A DNA stretch of 52,791 nt from the NCBI GenBank assembly GCA_905480395.1, contig CAJQQE010000048.1, positions 1 through 52,791 of the forward strand. The letters run 5' to 3'. This document shows, in pieces, positions 17,798-29,475 of this stretch. A program made the translations under genes and the position numbers. This DNA comes from an uncultured Phycisphaerales bacterium (lineage in GTDB: Bacteria; Planctomycetota; Phycisphaerae; Phycisphaerales; SM1A02). The notes under the pieces were generated by a model. It did not search any database and was not told the DNA's origin. It saw nothing but the letters and a program-made list of their open reading frames with translations. Within the stretch, counting starts at the first letter, position 1. Every line of letters starts with the position of its first letter.

Positions 17798-19285
17798 TCA
17801 GATCCAGCGACGGACCGTGACTCGTGACTTCGTAAAGAACCGGGCGCCGTCTTCACCGTTGACATGAAGATCGCCATAGAACGACTTCTTCCAACCGCTG
17901 AAGGGGAAGGCGGCCATTGGCGCCGGCACGCCGACATTGACGCCCAGCATGCCGGCCTGAACGGTGCGTTCAAACTTCCGTGCGGCATGTCCGGAATCGG
18001 TAAAGATGACCGACATGTTGCCGTATTCTGAGCGGTTGACGAAGCCCACAGCCTCTTCGAGGGATCCGGCCCGCATCACCGAGAGTACCGGACCGAAGAT
18101 CTCTTCGGTGCCGACCCGCATGTCTGGCGTCACGTGGTCAAGGATGGTGGGCCCGACGAAGCAACCGGCCGACGGGATCTCCGCGGTGCGACCGTCGATC
18201 AAGACCGACGCCCCTTCTGATTCGCCGATTCCGATGTACTCAAGCACTCGATCCCGCGATTCGAGATCTTGCATGGGTCCCATCGAGGTGCCGGCTTGAT
18301 CGCCAGCGCCGATCTTGATTCCCTTGGTTTTTTCCGTCAACGCCGGCACGAACCACTCCGCGGAATCACCGACACAGATCACCACACTTCCCGCCAAGCA
18401 TCGCTGCCCGGTGTTTCCAAAGGCGGAACCGAAGATGCCATCAACCGCGGCGCCTCGATTGGCATCCGGCATGATGATCGAATAATTCTTGGCGCCGCAC
18501 ATGCACTGCACTCGTTTTCCGTGAGCCGCCCCCTTGGCATAGATCGACGCACCGGCTCGCGTCGACCCGACGAACGAGACGGCGGCCACGTCGTCGTGGG
18601 CGAGCAAACGATCCACCACCGCGGGCCCGCCATGAACGAGGTTGAGGACGCCGTCTGGGAAGCCGGCCTCTTGGGCCAACTCGGTCGTCCGGATCGCCGA
18701 GATTGGATCCTTCTCCGACGGCTTCAGAACAAAGGTGTTTCCACAGGCGACCGCCATCGGCCACATCCACATGGGCACCATGATCGGAAAGTTAAAAGGA
18801 GTGATGCCGACGCAGACGCCCAACGGCATGCGATCCGCCGAAGAATCGATGCCGATGCCGCCTTCGTCCTCGGTTCGACAGAACGACGAAGAAACCGCGA
18901 TCTGGGGAAGCGTTCGACCCATCATCAGCACCGGCGCCGCACACGCGTGTTCGATGCAGTCGATACCCCGGCGGACCGAGCCCACCGACTCCCCCATCGT
19001 CTTGCCATGCTCACGGACCAAGATGGCCGCCAGCTCGTCGGCGTGCGCTTCAAGAATCGTCTTATATCGAAAGAGGTGTTGGATCCGATCGCCCACGGGC
19101 GTCTGCGACCAGGACTCGAACGCCGAGGCGGCCGCGGCCACTGCTCGGTCCGCCGCATCCACGGAATCCAGCGGCGTGATCGAGACCGTCTCGCCGGTGG
19201 CTGGATCGAGATTGATTCGTTGCGAGGTGCCGGCGTCTTCATAAGAAGCCCCCCCGATCAGATGAGCGAGCGGCGGGATCGACAT
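17798..19285 (-). CDS. mmsA: CoA-acylating methylmalonate-semialdehyde dehydrogenase
   Basis: 495 residues, aldehyde dehydrogenase superfamily. It turns methylmalonate semialdehyde into propionyl-CoA and malonate semialdehyde into acetyl-CoA with NAD+, releasing CO2. Motifs: GVCVGITPFNFPIMVPMWMW (156-175), FVLKPSEKDP, VSFVGSTRAG, and the catalytic NTGQRCLAGS with Cys296. The Cys-containing CMCGAKNYSIIMPDAN replaces the usual LGGAKNH string of the family, a mild variation. The C-terminal FPFSGWKKSFYGDLHVNGEDGARFFTKSR is typical of MmsA. It is placed directly before the ureidopropionase, so it should receive the semialdehydes made by the AGXT2-like aminotransferase. Valine catabolism is the alternative role. 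Confidence 0.93.
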   Translation of the reverse strand: MSIPPLAHLIGGASYEDAGTSQRINLDPATGETVSITPLDSVDAADRAVAAAASAFESWSQTPVGDRIQHLFRYKTILEAHADELAAILVREHGKTMGESVGSVRRGIDCIEHACAAPVLMMGRTLPQIAVSSSFCRTEDEGGIGIDSSADRMPLGVCVGITPFNFPIMVPMWMWPMAVACGNTFVLKPSEKDPISAIRTTELAQEAGFPDGVLNLVHGGPAVVDRLLAHDDVAAVSFVGSTRAGASIYAKGAAHGKRVQCMCGAKNYSIIMPDANRGAAVDGIFGSAFGNTGQRCLAGSVVICVGDSAEWFVPALTEKTKGIKIGAGDQAGTSMGPMQDLESRDRVLEYIGIGESEGASVLIDGRTAEIPSAGCFVGPTILDHVTPDMRVGTEEIFGPVLSVMRAGSLEEAVGFVNRSEYGNMSVIFTDSGHAARKFERTVQAGMLGVNVGVPAPMAAFPFSGWKKSFYGDLHVNGEDGARFFTKSRVTVRRWI

Positions 19286-19339
19286 GAGGAGACTCCGTGC
19301 GGTTCTGGGGGGCGGACTTGCGAACGATCGATCGAAGGT

Positions 19340-19567
19340 TCAGCCTCCCTGCGGCCGATGCATCGACGGCGTGGCGGCCCCACCTGGGCGGAGACCACCC
19401 TGCTTCTCGCCACCCGGATTCTTACGATCGAAGGCCTGCTGCTCACGGCGTTCGGCCTTTTCTTCGGGCGTTTCTTCACGCGCCTTCGCCTCCTTGGCGA
19501 GGGTCATCTTTTTCTTCTTGAAGGCTCGAGCCTTCTTCTGCTTGTCAAGTTGTTTACGGGTTGCCAT
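19340..19567 (-). CDS. Small Lys/Arg-rich protein of unknown function
   Basis: 75 residues. The first two thirds are extremely basic with some Glu (TRKQLDKQKKARAFKKKKM, then KEAKAREETPEEKAERREQQ), predicted as a charged helix. The tail is Gly/Pro-rich (NPGGEKQGGLRPGG) and probably disordered. Start at 19567 is supported by GGAGTG eight bases upstream; an earlier in-frame ATG at 19636 is less likely. It is sandwiched on the same strand between chaA and mmsA. The composition suggests an RNA- or DNA-binding or ribosome-associated peptide, but no family is recognised and no function is claimed. Confidence 0.6.
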   Translation of the reverse strand: MATRKQLDKQKKARAFKKKKMTLAKEAKAREETPEEKAERREQQAFDRKNPGGEKQGGLRPGGAATPSMHRPQGG

Positions 19568-19678
19568 CGGGATCACTCCGTTCAGAAAAACTTCGGTTCG
19601 AGGGTTCGATCGACCCAATGGCCGCCCTGTCGCCAATGATACGGCGAAGGGGATCGCGCGACGAGCAGACCGACGGCT

Positions 19679-20821
19679 TCAATCGAAAATGAGGACCACG
19701 TAGGCGAAGAACAGCAGGAGATGCACCGCTCCTTGCATGATATTGGTCCGACCGCTCCCGAAATTCACCATGCTGACCGCGAGGGTCACCACGAGCAGAA
19801 CCAGTTCCACATTTTCCAGGCCAAGTTCGACCGTCTTCCCGGAGGCCAACCCGATCAGCAGAACCGCGGGAATGGTGAGACTAATGGTCGCCAGCGCTGA
19901 GCCCAGCGCGATATTCACGGTCCGTTGGAGCTGGTTGGCCAAGGCCGCCTTCACCGCCGCCATGGCTTCCGGCGAGAGAACGAGGATGGCGACGAGGAAG
20001 CCGCTCAGCGCCGTGGGCGCCCCCAAAGCCTCACTGCCATGATCCACAACCTTCGCCATATTCTTTGAGAGAAGCACGATCGGGAGCATCGTGAGCACGA
20101 GCATCACCGCGTGATATCCGACCCCGAATACTTCCAAATCGCCGTGGCCGTGGCCGTCATCATCGGCGTCTCCACCCTCTTCCCGAACTGGCTGCCTGAA
20201 ATACTGACTGTGCCGGGCGGACTGAAGCGCCAGAAAAATCCCGTAGAGACCGACCGACATCACGATCAGGAAGACCGCAAAGAGCGGCGACGGGGAGGAA
20301 TCTGGGGTGGAGGCGGTGTACTTTGGCATCACGATGCACATCGCCGCCAGCGGAATGATGACCCCGAGATAGGCCGACGCACCACGCAGGTTGTACTCCT
20401 GCTCGTGATGCTTGAGGCCGCCCAGCAAAAGCGTGATCCCCAGCATCCCGTTGAGCACGATCATCAGCACGGCAAACATCGTGTCACGGGCCAGGGCGGG
20501 ATTTTCCGCCCCGGTCAGCATGACCGCGGAAATCATCACCACCTCGATACTGATCACGGCCAGCGTGAGAATCAGGGTTCCGAAGGGCTCACCCAGACGG
20601 ACGGCCAGACCGTCGGCATGCCGAACCACCGCGAACGACGCCCAGAGCATGATCGCAAAGAGCCATGCGAACATGAAAATCGCCCACCCCGGATTGCTCA
20701 AATCCCCGAGCCAGGATCCGCCGAAGGTGAAAAACAACCCCGCCGTCGCGATGCCGACCAAAAAGGCTCGTTCCCTTCGGATAAACGCCAGCGGACGATG
20801 TGGATTCGGGGTGTCGCTCAT
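19679..20821 (-). CDS. chaA: Ca2+/H+ antiporter, ChaA type
   Basis: 380 residues with 10-11 membrane segments, CaCA superfamily. The two alpha-repeats are visible: GEPFGTLILTLAVISIEVVMIS with MLTGAENPALARDTMFAVLMIVLNGMLG in the first half, and ILVLSPEAMAAVKAALANQLQRTVNIALGSALATISLTIPAV in the second. A hydrophilic acidic/His loop (DADDDGHGHGD) separates them, as in E. coli ChaA, and may sense or bind cations. It exports Ca2+ (possibly Na+ or K+) in exchange for protons across the inner membrane. Start at 20821 (MSDTPNPH) is preferred over one seven codons upstream. The gene is divergent from ade. Confidence 0.92.
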   Translation of the reverse strand: MSDTPNPHRPLAFIRRERAFLVGIATAGLFFTFGGSWLGDLSNPGWAIFMFAWLFAIMLWASFAVVRHADGLAVRLGEPFGTLILTLAVISIEVVMISAVMLTGAENPALARDTMFAVLMIVLNGMLGITLLLGGLKHHEQEYNLRGASAYLGVIIPLAAMCIVMPKYTASTPDSSPSPLFAVFLIVMSVGLYGIFLALQSARHSQYFRQPVREEGGDADDDGHGHGDLEVFGVGYHAVMLVLTMLPIVLLSKNMAKVVDHGSEALGAPTALSGFLVAILVLSPEAMAAVKAALANQLQRTVNIALGSALATISLTIPAVLLIGLASGKTVELGLENVELVLLVVTLAVSMVNFGSGRTNIMQGAVHLLLFFAYVVLIFD

Positions 20822-21008
20822 CGAGGTCGTTTCCGTTCTCAAGATCTAGATCCCCGCTCACCGCGGGCCATCAATCTTGTTCAGCCTAACCGCTTCGATT
20901 AGCCACCATCGACTGACTCACGGTGAGAAGACCAGTTCCGACCGAGACCACGGGGCCACCCGAGCGGCCAACTCTTGGCGCCATCCTCGTTTCCGTTAAT
21001 CTTCATCG

Positions 21009-22655
21009 ATGCCCACCTTGCGTCAGCAGATTGTCGATCTTCATTCCAGGCAGATTTCTCCGGCGACGGTTGAAGTCGAGCATGGCCTCATCACCTCGAT
21101 TCATCCCCTTCGAGACGATGAGCCGATCGACCCGGGATTCCTCCTGCCCGGCTTTGTCGACGCCCACGTCCACGTCGAGAGCAGCATGCTTCCTCCTACG
21201 GAGTTCGCACGGGTCGCCGTCCGACACGGCACCGTGGCCACGGTCAGTGATCCGCACGAGATCGCCAACGTTCTGGGCGAGGCGGGCCTCGAGTTCATGC
21301 TGGCCGAGGCGGAACGGGCTTGCATGCCGATCTACTTTGGGGTCCCCAGCTGTGTCCCGGCGACCGACTTCGAGACCTCCGGCGAACGAATCGATGCCGT
21401 GGCGGCCGAGCGACTTCTCGCGGACGATCGTTTTCGATATCTCTCGGAAATGATGAATTGGCCAGGCGTTCTCCATGATGACCCCGAGGTCATGGCCAAG
21501 ATCGCCGCCGCCCAACGACTCGGCAAACCAATTGACGGCCACGCCCCAGGCCTCCGCGGCGAAGATGCGACCCGTTACGCCGCCGCGGGGATGACCACCG
21601 ATCACGAGTGCTTTACGCTCGAGGAAGCCCGTGACAAGGCCAACGCGGGGATGCATATTCTGATTCGAGAAGGGAGTGCGGCCAGAAACCTTGAAGCGAT
21701 CTGGCCGATCCTCCTCGAGTTTCCGCGGCAAGCGATGTTTTCAACCGACGACGCACATCCGGACGACCTCCTTCGCGGGCACATCAACCAGTCCGTCGCC
21801 AGGTGCGTCGCCCACGGCGTCGACGTCTTCGATGTGCTCCGCGCCGCCTGCGTCCACCCCGTCAAGCACTATGGCCTCCCCACCGGTCTACTCCGGGTCG
21901 GTGACCGGGCCGATTTTATTGTGGTCGATGATCTCGTCGATTTTCAGGTTCGACAGACCTGGATCGGCGGCCAGTTGATCGCCCGAGACGGGGCATGCCT
22001 GGTCCCGGCCGAGCCCACCGCCACCCCCAATCGCTTCCGAGCCCAACGATTCGCACCCTCTGACTTTGCCATTCCCGCCGGCGGGGGGACGTCTCCGGTC
22101 GAAGTTCGAGTCATCGTCGCCAAAGATGGAGAACTCATCACCGGTGAGACCACGGCGCACCTCAAGCCACAAGGCGATCACCTTGAGCCAGACGCGGACG
22201 AAGACACGTTGCTTCTCGCGGTCTGCAATCGCTACCAGCCAGCACCACCGGCGATGGCCTTTGTTCGCGGTTTCAAGATCCGCACCGGCGCCATCGCCAG
22301 CAGTGTCGCTCATGATTCTCATCAGGTCATCGCGGTTGGTACGACCCGGGGCGCGGTCTGCGCGGCTGTGAATTCCGTCTTTGAACTGCAGGGCGGACTC
22401 GCCGTACTGGGCGAGGGGCAAAGCAAGAGTCTTCCCCTCCCGATCGCCGGGCTGATGAGCGATCGACCGGCCGAGGAGGTCGCGGAAGCCTATGAGCAAC
22501 TCACCGCCATGGCCCACCATCTCGGTTCAGAGCTCCGAGCACCCTTCATGACCCTTTCATTCATGGCGTTGCTGGTGATCCCCGCGCTCAAACTCAGTGA
22601 CCTTGGCCTGTTCGATGGACGCGGGTTCCAGTTTGCGTCGATCCGAACCACCTGA
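21009..22655 (+). CDS. ade: Adenine deaminase
   Basis: 548 residues, amidohydrolase superfamily. It converts adenine to hypoxanthine and ammonia for purine salvage. The metal site is seen in GFVDAHVHVESSMLPPTEFA (His53, His55), GTVATVSDPHEIANV, IDGHAPGL, TTDHECFTLEEARDKANAGM and FSTDDAHPDDLLRGHIN. The C-terminal half holds the expected FKIRTGAIASSVAHDSHQ and LPLPIAGLMSD strings, so the protein is full length. Hypoxanthine and xanthine enzymes are not nearby. With the pyrimidine cluster on the other side of chaA it adds to a nucleobase-use theme in this 10-kb stretch. Confidence 0.95.
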   Translation: MPTLRQQIVDLHSRQISPATVEVEHGLITSIHPLRDDEPIDPGFLLPGFVDAHVHVESSMLPPTEFARVAVRHGTVATVSDPHEIANVLGEAGLEFMLAEAERACMPIYFGVPSCVPATDFETSGERIDAVAAERLLADDRFRYLSEMMNWPGVLHDDPEVMAKIAAAQRLGKPIDGHAPGLRGEDATRYAAAGMTTDHECFTLEEARDKANAGMHILIREGSAARNLEAIWPILLEFPRQAMFSTDDAHPDDLLRGHINQSVARCVAHGVDVFDVLRAACVHPVKHYGLPTGLLRVGDRADFIVVDDLVDFQVRQTWIGGQLIARDGACLVPAEPTATPNRFRAQRFAPSDFAIPAGGGTSPVEVRVIVAKDGELITGETTAHLKPQGDHLEPDADEDTLLLAVCNRYQPAPPAMAFVRGFKIRTGAIASSVAHDSHQVIAVGTTRGAVCAAVNSVFELQGGLAVLGEGQSKSLPLPIAGLMSDRPAEEVAEAYEQLTAMAHHLGSELRAPFMTLSFMALLVIPALKLSDLGLFDGRGFQFASIRTT

Positions 22656-22678
22656 CCAACCTGCTACCGTTGCTCGCC

Positions 22679-23677
22679 ATGCTCGGAGAACGACTCGCCA
22701 ACCGAATGAAACACCTCGCGAAGTGGGGTCGCAAACAGGGGATCTCCTGTTTTCGCCTCTACGAACGCGACGTGCCCGACTATCCCGCGATTGTCGACTG
22801 GTACGGCGACCCAAACGCCGCGGATCCAACCCGCGACGGCGATGCGGTCGCCTGGCTCCATGCTCGTAAGAAAGACGACACACCCGAGAAAGAGATCGAA
22901 CATCGCCGCGATGCCCAAGCCGAGATCCTGGCGGGCCTGAACATCCCTGCCGAACGGCTGCATGTGAAGCATCGAGGCCGGCAGCGAACCGGCGACGGCG
23001 ATCGAGACCAGTACGAGCGGGTAGACACCAAATCCACGACCAAGATTGTCGACGAACACGGCATCCGATTCGAGATCAATCTCTCTGACTACCTCGACGT
23101 CGGGCTCTTTCTCGATCACCGGCCGACGCGTCGATCTGTCGGGGAGCGAGCGGCGGGCAAGCGAGTGCTCAATCTGTTTGCCTACACCGGCGCATTCAGT
23201 GTCCATGCGCGGGCGGGTGGGGCCGTCGCCACCACGACGGTCGACATGTCCCGAACCTACCTCGACTGGTACGAGCGAAACCTCACCCTCAACGGACTTT
23301 CCTCCGATCGCGATCATCAGGTCATTCAAGCGGACTGCCTGCAGTGGCTCGAGGCTGGACCTTCGTCGGAACACGAACGATACGACATCGTCATCTGCGA
23401 CCCCCCCACTTTTTCGAATTCGAAACGAATGAAAGCCGGTTCATTCGCCATCGATCGCGACCACCCAGATCTGCTTCGTTGGATCGCTCGATTCGTCGCC
23501 CCCAAAGGCGAGGTCTTCTTCTCGACCAACTCGCGAAGTTTTGAACTCGACGATTCCGCGGTCCCCGCGGGCTTTGGCAGCCGTGAAATCAGCAATCGAT
23601 CGGTACCGGATGATTTTCGCAACCAGCGAATCCATCGTTGTTGGCGACTCGCCGAGGGATGGGAACAGCGGCGCTGA
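22679..23677 (+). CDS. rlmK: Stand-alone RlmK-type 23S rRNA methyltransferase
   Basis: 332 residues. The whole protein resembles the C-terminal half of E. coli RlmL (RlmKL), which makes m7G2069 in 23S rRNA: NRMKHLAKWGRKQGISCFR at the start, VNLTDYL-like INLSDYLDVGLFLDHRPTRR, VLNLFAYTGAFSVHA (SAM site), TTTVDMSRTYLDWYERNL, and the catalytic-region DPPTFSNSKRM (241-251). The N-terminal THUMP and RlmL (m2G2445) half of the fused enzyme is missing, so this is a single-domain form. Start ATG at 22679 lies 23 bp after ade, so it may be co-transcribed. A related RlmI-like m5C enzyme is the main alternative, but the sequence fits RlmK much better. Confidence 0.87.
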   Translation: MLGERLANRMKHLAKWGRKQGISCFRLYERDVPDYPAIVDWYGDPNAADPTRDGDAVAWLHARKKDDTPEKEIEHRRDAQAEILAGLNIPAERLHVKHRGRQRTGDGDRDQYERVDTKSTTKIVDEHGIRFEINLSDYLDVGLFLDHRPTRRSVGERAAGKRVLNLFAYTGAFSVHARAGGAVATTTVDMSRTYLDWYERNLTLNGLSSDRDHQVIQADCLQWLEAGPSSEHERYDIVICDPPTFSNSKRMKAGSFAIDRDHPDLLRWIARFVAPKGEVFFSTNSRSFELDDSAVPAGFGSREISNRSVPDDFRNQRIHRCWRLAEGWEQRR

Positions 23678-23781
23678 GCGGCGTCGCCTCCGATCACTTG
23701 ATTTCGTGGGCCAGATGATCTTCGATGCTGGTACCGTTCACCGCCGCCGCTTCACGAACCGTCAACCGGAGTTTCTAGATC

Positions 23782-24540
23782 GTGACGCATCCCGACCACA
23801 TCGAAGCCCCGCCCTCCAACCCCGAAGCCCTTCACGGCCGCGGCTGCATCGGCTGCGCCCATGAGTTGCAAGGGCTCACCACCGACGCCTGCCCCGAATG
23901 CGGTCGCCCCTTCAATCCGAACGACCCTCGGACCACCGCGAACATCGCGACGAACCGATATCGCCGATGGCTGATCGGGACCTGCCGGCTCTTGTACTAC
24001 GCAAGCTGGTTGGCGCTGCTCTTGATCTTCGTCTATTCGGCGATCGGGGGGTACTGGCTCCTCCTCTTCATGCTGGCCATTGCCGCTGTGCCGTTGATCC
24101 TGCTTCAGTTCATCTTGCTTGCACTGCCCCTTCAACCGATTTCTTGGCAAAGACGACTCGCGGGCTATCTCGTTCCGCTCGTCTTTCTCAGCATCGGCGT
24201 CAACGACTGGCCGGTCGTGCTTTCCTTCAAACTGCATCAAACGGCCATGACGAAAATTGCCGACCGAGTGGCGGGCGGCGAAGTCATCTCCGGTCCGACC
24301 AACGTCGGCATTTTTCGATTCCGGCAGATCCGCATGTCGCGAGGCGGAGACGCCGTCGGCTTTCAGTTGAATGGCGGAGCGGGTGGAGGAATGTTCGTGG
24401 TCCGCAAGCCGCCGGAGTTCGTCCCCGAACTCGCCAGCCGGCAGCTCCCATTCGGGCCGCCGCATTTCCGAAACATTTGGGACAACACCAACTGGACCCA
24501 GGATCTTGGAGACGGTTGGTACTTGGTCGAGCAGGACTAG
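23782..24540 (+). CDS. Zinc-ribbon integral membrane protein, unknown function
   Basis: 252 residues from a GTG start. The N-terminus carries a zinc ribbon with Cys22, Cys25, Cys37 and Cys40 (GCIGCAHELQG...ACPECGRPF), followed by a short basic linker. Three hydrophobic segments come next (LLYYASWLALLLIFVYSAI, YWLLLFMLAIAAVPLILLQF, LAGYLVPLVFLSIGV), then a soluble C-terminal region of about 110 residues. This ribbon-then-helices plan is common in Phycisphaerae, where such proteins are unnamed. No enzymatic motif is seen in the C-terminal part. The gene follows rlmK by about 100 bp on the same strand. Confidence 0.72.
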   Translation: MTHPDHIEAPPSNPEALHGRGCIGCAHELQGLTTDACPECGRPFNPNDPRTTANIATNRYRRWLIGTCRLLYYASWLALLLIFVYSAIGGYWLLLFMLAIAAVPLILLQFILLALPLQPISWQRRLAGYLVPLVFLSIGVNDWPVVLSFKLHQTAMTKIADRVAGGEVISGPTNVGIFRFRQIRMSRGGDAVGFQLNGGAGGGMFVVRKPPEFVPELASRQLPFGPPHFRNIWDNTNWTQDLGDGWYLVEQD

Positions 24541-24647
24541 ACCAGCCTGAGCGCGAGAAAAGAGGCCGGGGACTCACGCTCGAATCCTGCGCCAAACACG
24601 ATGCCCACTTCTCGGCGTGGGGGTCCGATCCTCTGGAATACTCGGCC

Positions 24648-26441
24648 TCAGCGACCGATTGATCTCGCGAGGCGTTCGAATCCCGACTCATCTTCAGGCG
24701 GTGCGAGCGGTGCCGAATCCGGGCAGGCGCCCCAATCCGCGATCAGGATTCCGATGTCACCACCATTGACTGGCGCGTCGCCATCGAGTTGATCACGGGA
24801 CTGGCTCGAACCCCAGTTCGCAATGAGAATTCCAAGGTCCGCGGAATCGACCACCCGGTCGTGGTTGAGGTCCGCCGAACAAGAGTTCTTCGCATTGTTC
24901 AACATGAACGAGAAGATCTGGTATTCCGGATCGGGAAAATCCACTCCTTCGTAACGCACCGTCGGCGCCCCCAGCGGCTTCGCCACCGAATGACAATCCG
25001 TGCAGTTCATGCTCATCGGCGAGATGTCGGTGCCGTCACATTTCGGAAGCGAAATGAACTGGTAGTACTGCGTGTACGTCTCCATCGTCACGTTGGTCAT
25101 ATAGGCTGTATTGACGGTGTTCATTTCGTTGGGCGGAATACAGCTCGGACCCGCGGGGTCGGGCTGGATGGTGTTCAACAGCCGGTAGTACTTCCAGGGA
25201 GCGGGGAGTTGAGCCCGATACTCGTCGTTCACCGATTCGACGTCGTCCGGCGTCACCATCTCGGGAATTCGAGAGACGTTGACTGCTCGGGATGGCTCGG
25301 CATCGCAGACAGTGGAAAGCGGCCCGGATTCCGGTGCATACGGCGGACAATCCGTCGTGCCGCCCGGATCAGACGGCGTACATTCCGGTCCGTTGCAGGC
25401 GTACCCGTTCTCATAGGGAGGCGGGCAGTCGACGTCGGGGTCGGACCCCGGATTAAAGGATGGCGCACCATTCGGATTGCCCGGAAGGATGTCCACGTTG
25501 TCGACCTGTTCAAACGTGGCCCAGAACCAGGTCGCGCCGGTGCTCGGAGTCAGTTGCAGGACATGGAGTCCCACCAACCCCACCGTGACCGGGCCGCACG
25601 GCGACTCCGATCGCGAAAGATTACTGGCGTAGTAAACGTCCTGCATGAAGAATCGACCACTGGCGATCTCCGCCTCGTCGAGCTGCTTCCAGGAAGCCTT
25701 GAGTTCGATCGCCCCCTGCTGCGCCCACTCCGGAAGATCGATCGGCGGATCGAAGTCCGCCGGCTGACCAGTCGCGGGGAATCCGACGAATTCGCCGCCC
25801 GGTTGAAACGCGGCATATTGATTCGCCGCGTCGTAGTAGCCGTTCTGCGAGATGTATTCGAATTCTGATCGATTCAGGAAGATCTGAAAGAGTACGTACC
25901 GCCCATTCTGATCGAGAAGCGGGCGATGACTAAAGGCCTCGTTAAACTCGTCGACCAGATTCGGGCCAGTGGTCTTTGACAGCGCGCCGAGGAGCGGGAG
26001 CGTGGGTCCGCCATCCTCGGGGGTAAACATCGGCGTCGAGAACGTCGGATCGTCCCAAGTACCCGGCGACGCGCCGTCGGGGAGAAGCAACTGTCCCTTT
26101 TGCATCCACTGGAGAAAGGCAGGCCGCCCATTCGGTTCGTCGCAGATGGTGACGCTGGTGTCCGGTTCGCCGGGCGCACCCCCTTCGAGTTGTGGCCAGT
26201 TGAGCGCCACGAAGCCGTCCCACGCGAATCGAGCCCAACTCACTGGGTCAGTGGTGTCCACCGCCTCGGCAGGGTAGATCCAGGGTTCGCTCGACGGGTC
26301 GCAGGGACCAGCGTCCTTCGAATCACCCGCGAATCCGGAGGTGGCGAGCGACACGACTGCCACCGCCAACAGCGATGCCACCAAGGCCGAGCCTCTGGAG
26401 GTGCGATCAAGTCGATGAGCAAGATGAGCCAGATGAGCCAT
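24648..26441 (-). CDS. Secreted mono-haem c-type protein with C-terminal dockerin-like repeats
   Basis: 597 residues. An N-terminal signal peptide ends near residue 39 (LVASLLAVAVVSLATSGFAG). Residues 50-480 resemble uncharacterised 'cytochrome c family' proteins (FAWDGFVALNWPQ, RPAFLQWMQKGQLLLPDG). One haem-binding CxxCH (CTDCH, 480-484) lies near the C-terminus. After it are two dockerin type I-like calcium repeats: ADLNHDRVVDSADLGILIANWG and LDGDAPVNGGDIGILIADWG (523-571). Such repeats are frequent at the ends of planctomycete exported proteins. The central Pro/Cys-rich piece (338-370) has paired cysteines. Function is unknown; an extracytoplasmic redox role is inferred from the haem site. 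The start lies in a repetitive CAT/GAGC stretch, so it could shift a few codons. Confidence 0.78.
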   Translation of the reverse strand: MAHLAHLAHRLDRTSRGSALVASLLAVAVVSLATSGFAGDSKDAGPCDPSSEPWIYPAEAVDTTDPVSWARFAWDGFVALNWPQLEGGAPGEPDTSVTICDEPNGRPAFLQWMQKGQLLLPDGASPGTWDDPTFSTPMFTPEDGGPTLPLLGALSKTTGPNLVDEFNEAFSHRPLLDQNGRYVLFQIFLNRSEFEYISQNGYYDAANQYAAFQPGGEFVGFPATGQPADFDPPIDLPEWAQQGAIELKASWKQLDEAEIASGRFFMQDVYYASNLSRSESPCGPVTVGLVGLHVLQLTPSTGATWFWATFEQVDNVDILPGNPNGAPSFNPGSDPDVDCPPPYENGYACNGPECTPSDPGGTTDCPPYAPESGPLSTVCDAEPSRAVNVSRIPEMVTPDDVESVNDEYRAQLPAPWKYYRLLNTIQPDPAGPSCIPPNEMNTVNTAYMTNVTMETYTQYYQFISLPKCDGTDISPMSMNCTDCHSVAKPLGAPTVRYEGVDFPDPEYQIFSFMLNNAKNSCSADLNHDRVVDSADLGILIANWGSSQSRDQLDGDAPVNGGDIGILIADWGACPDSAPLAPPEDESGFERLARSIGR

Positions 26442-29135
<2,694 letters not shown>

Positions 29136-29439
29136 TCCCGCGCTCGATCGCATCGATCTCAATCCTCGGCCATGCGAACCGTCTCGACGGCTCTGAACCA
29201 CGCTCCGCGCGTCGCGAGAGATCGACCGCGCCGAGTGATTGATCGCGAACAGTCAGGCGGAACCATCCGTCAGAAGAGCCCTTCGGAGCGGCCCACCGGA
29301 CCATCGCGCTCGGCCGCATTCCCCACGAACGTGCACCGCTCGAGCCTACGGGCGTTCGGAACCGCGAGGTCGCGGACGAGATTGCAGCCGTCCGATCAAA
29401 CTGCGACTTATTGTTCGCTGGAACCTGCTCGAATTCTTC
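29136..29439. other. Intergenic region after katG
   Basis: About 300 bp between katG and the promoter of the next gene. Reading frames through it show no recognisable motif, and no strong terminator hairpin with a U-tract was found. Confidence 0.4.
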
Positions 29440-29467
29440 TTGCATCCATTGTCATTAGTTTTATGAT
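29440..29467 (+). promoter_or_regulatory. Sigma70-like promoter of the sorted surface protein gene
   Basis: TTGCAT at 29440-29445 and TATGAT at 29462-29467 are separated by 16 bp. The region is AT-richer than its surroundings. Transcription would start near 29474, immediately before the first of three inverted repeats. Predicted by eye only. Confidence 0.5.
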
Positions 29468-29475
29468 GTAGGCCA

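Noticed and set aside
18269-19639. Plus-strand frame of about 456 codons over mmsA and the small basic gene
   Set aside because: Antisense shadow of mmsA in GC-rich DNA; Arg/His-rich with no domain.
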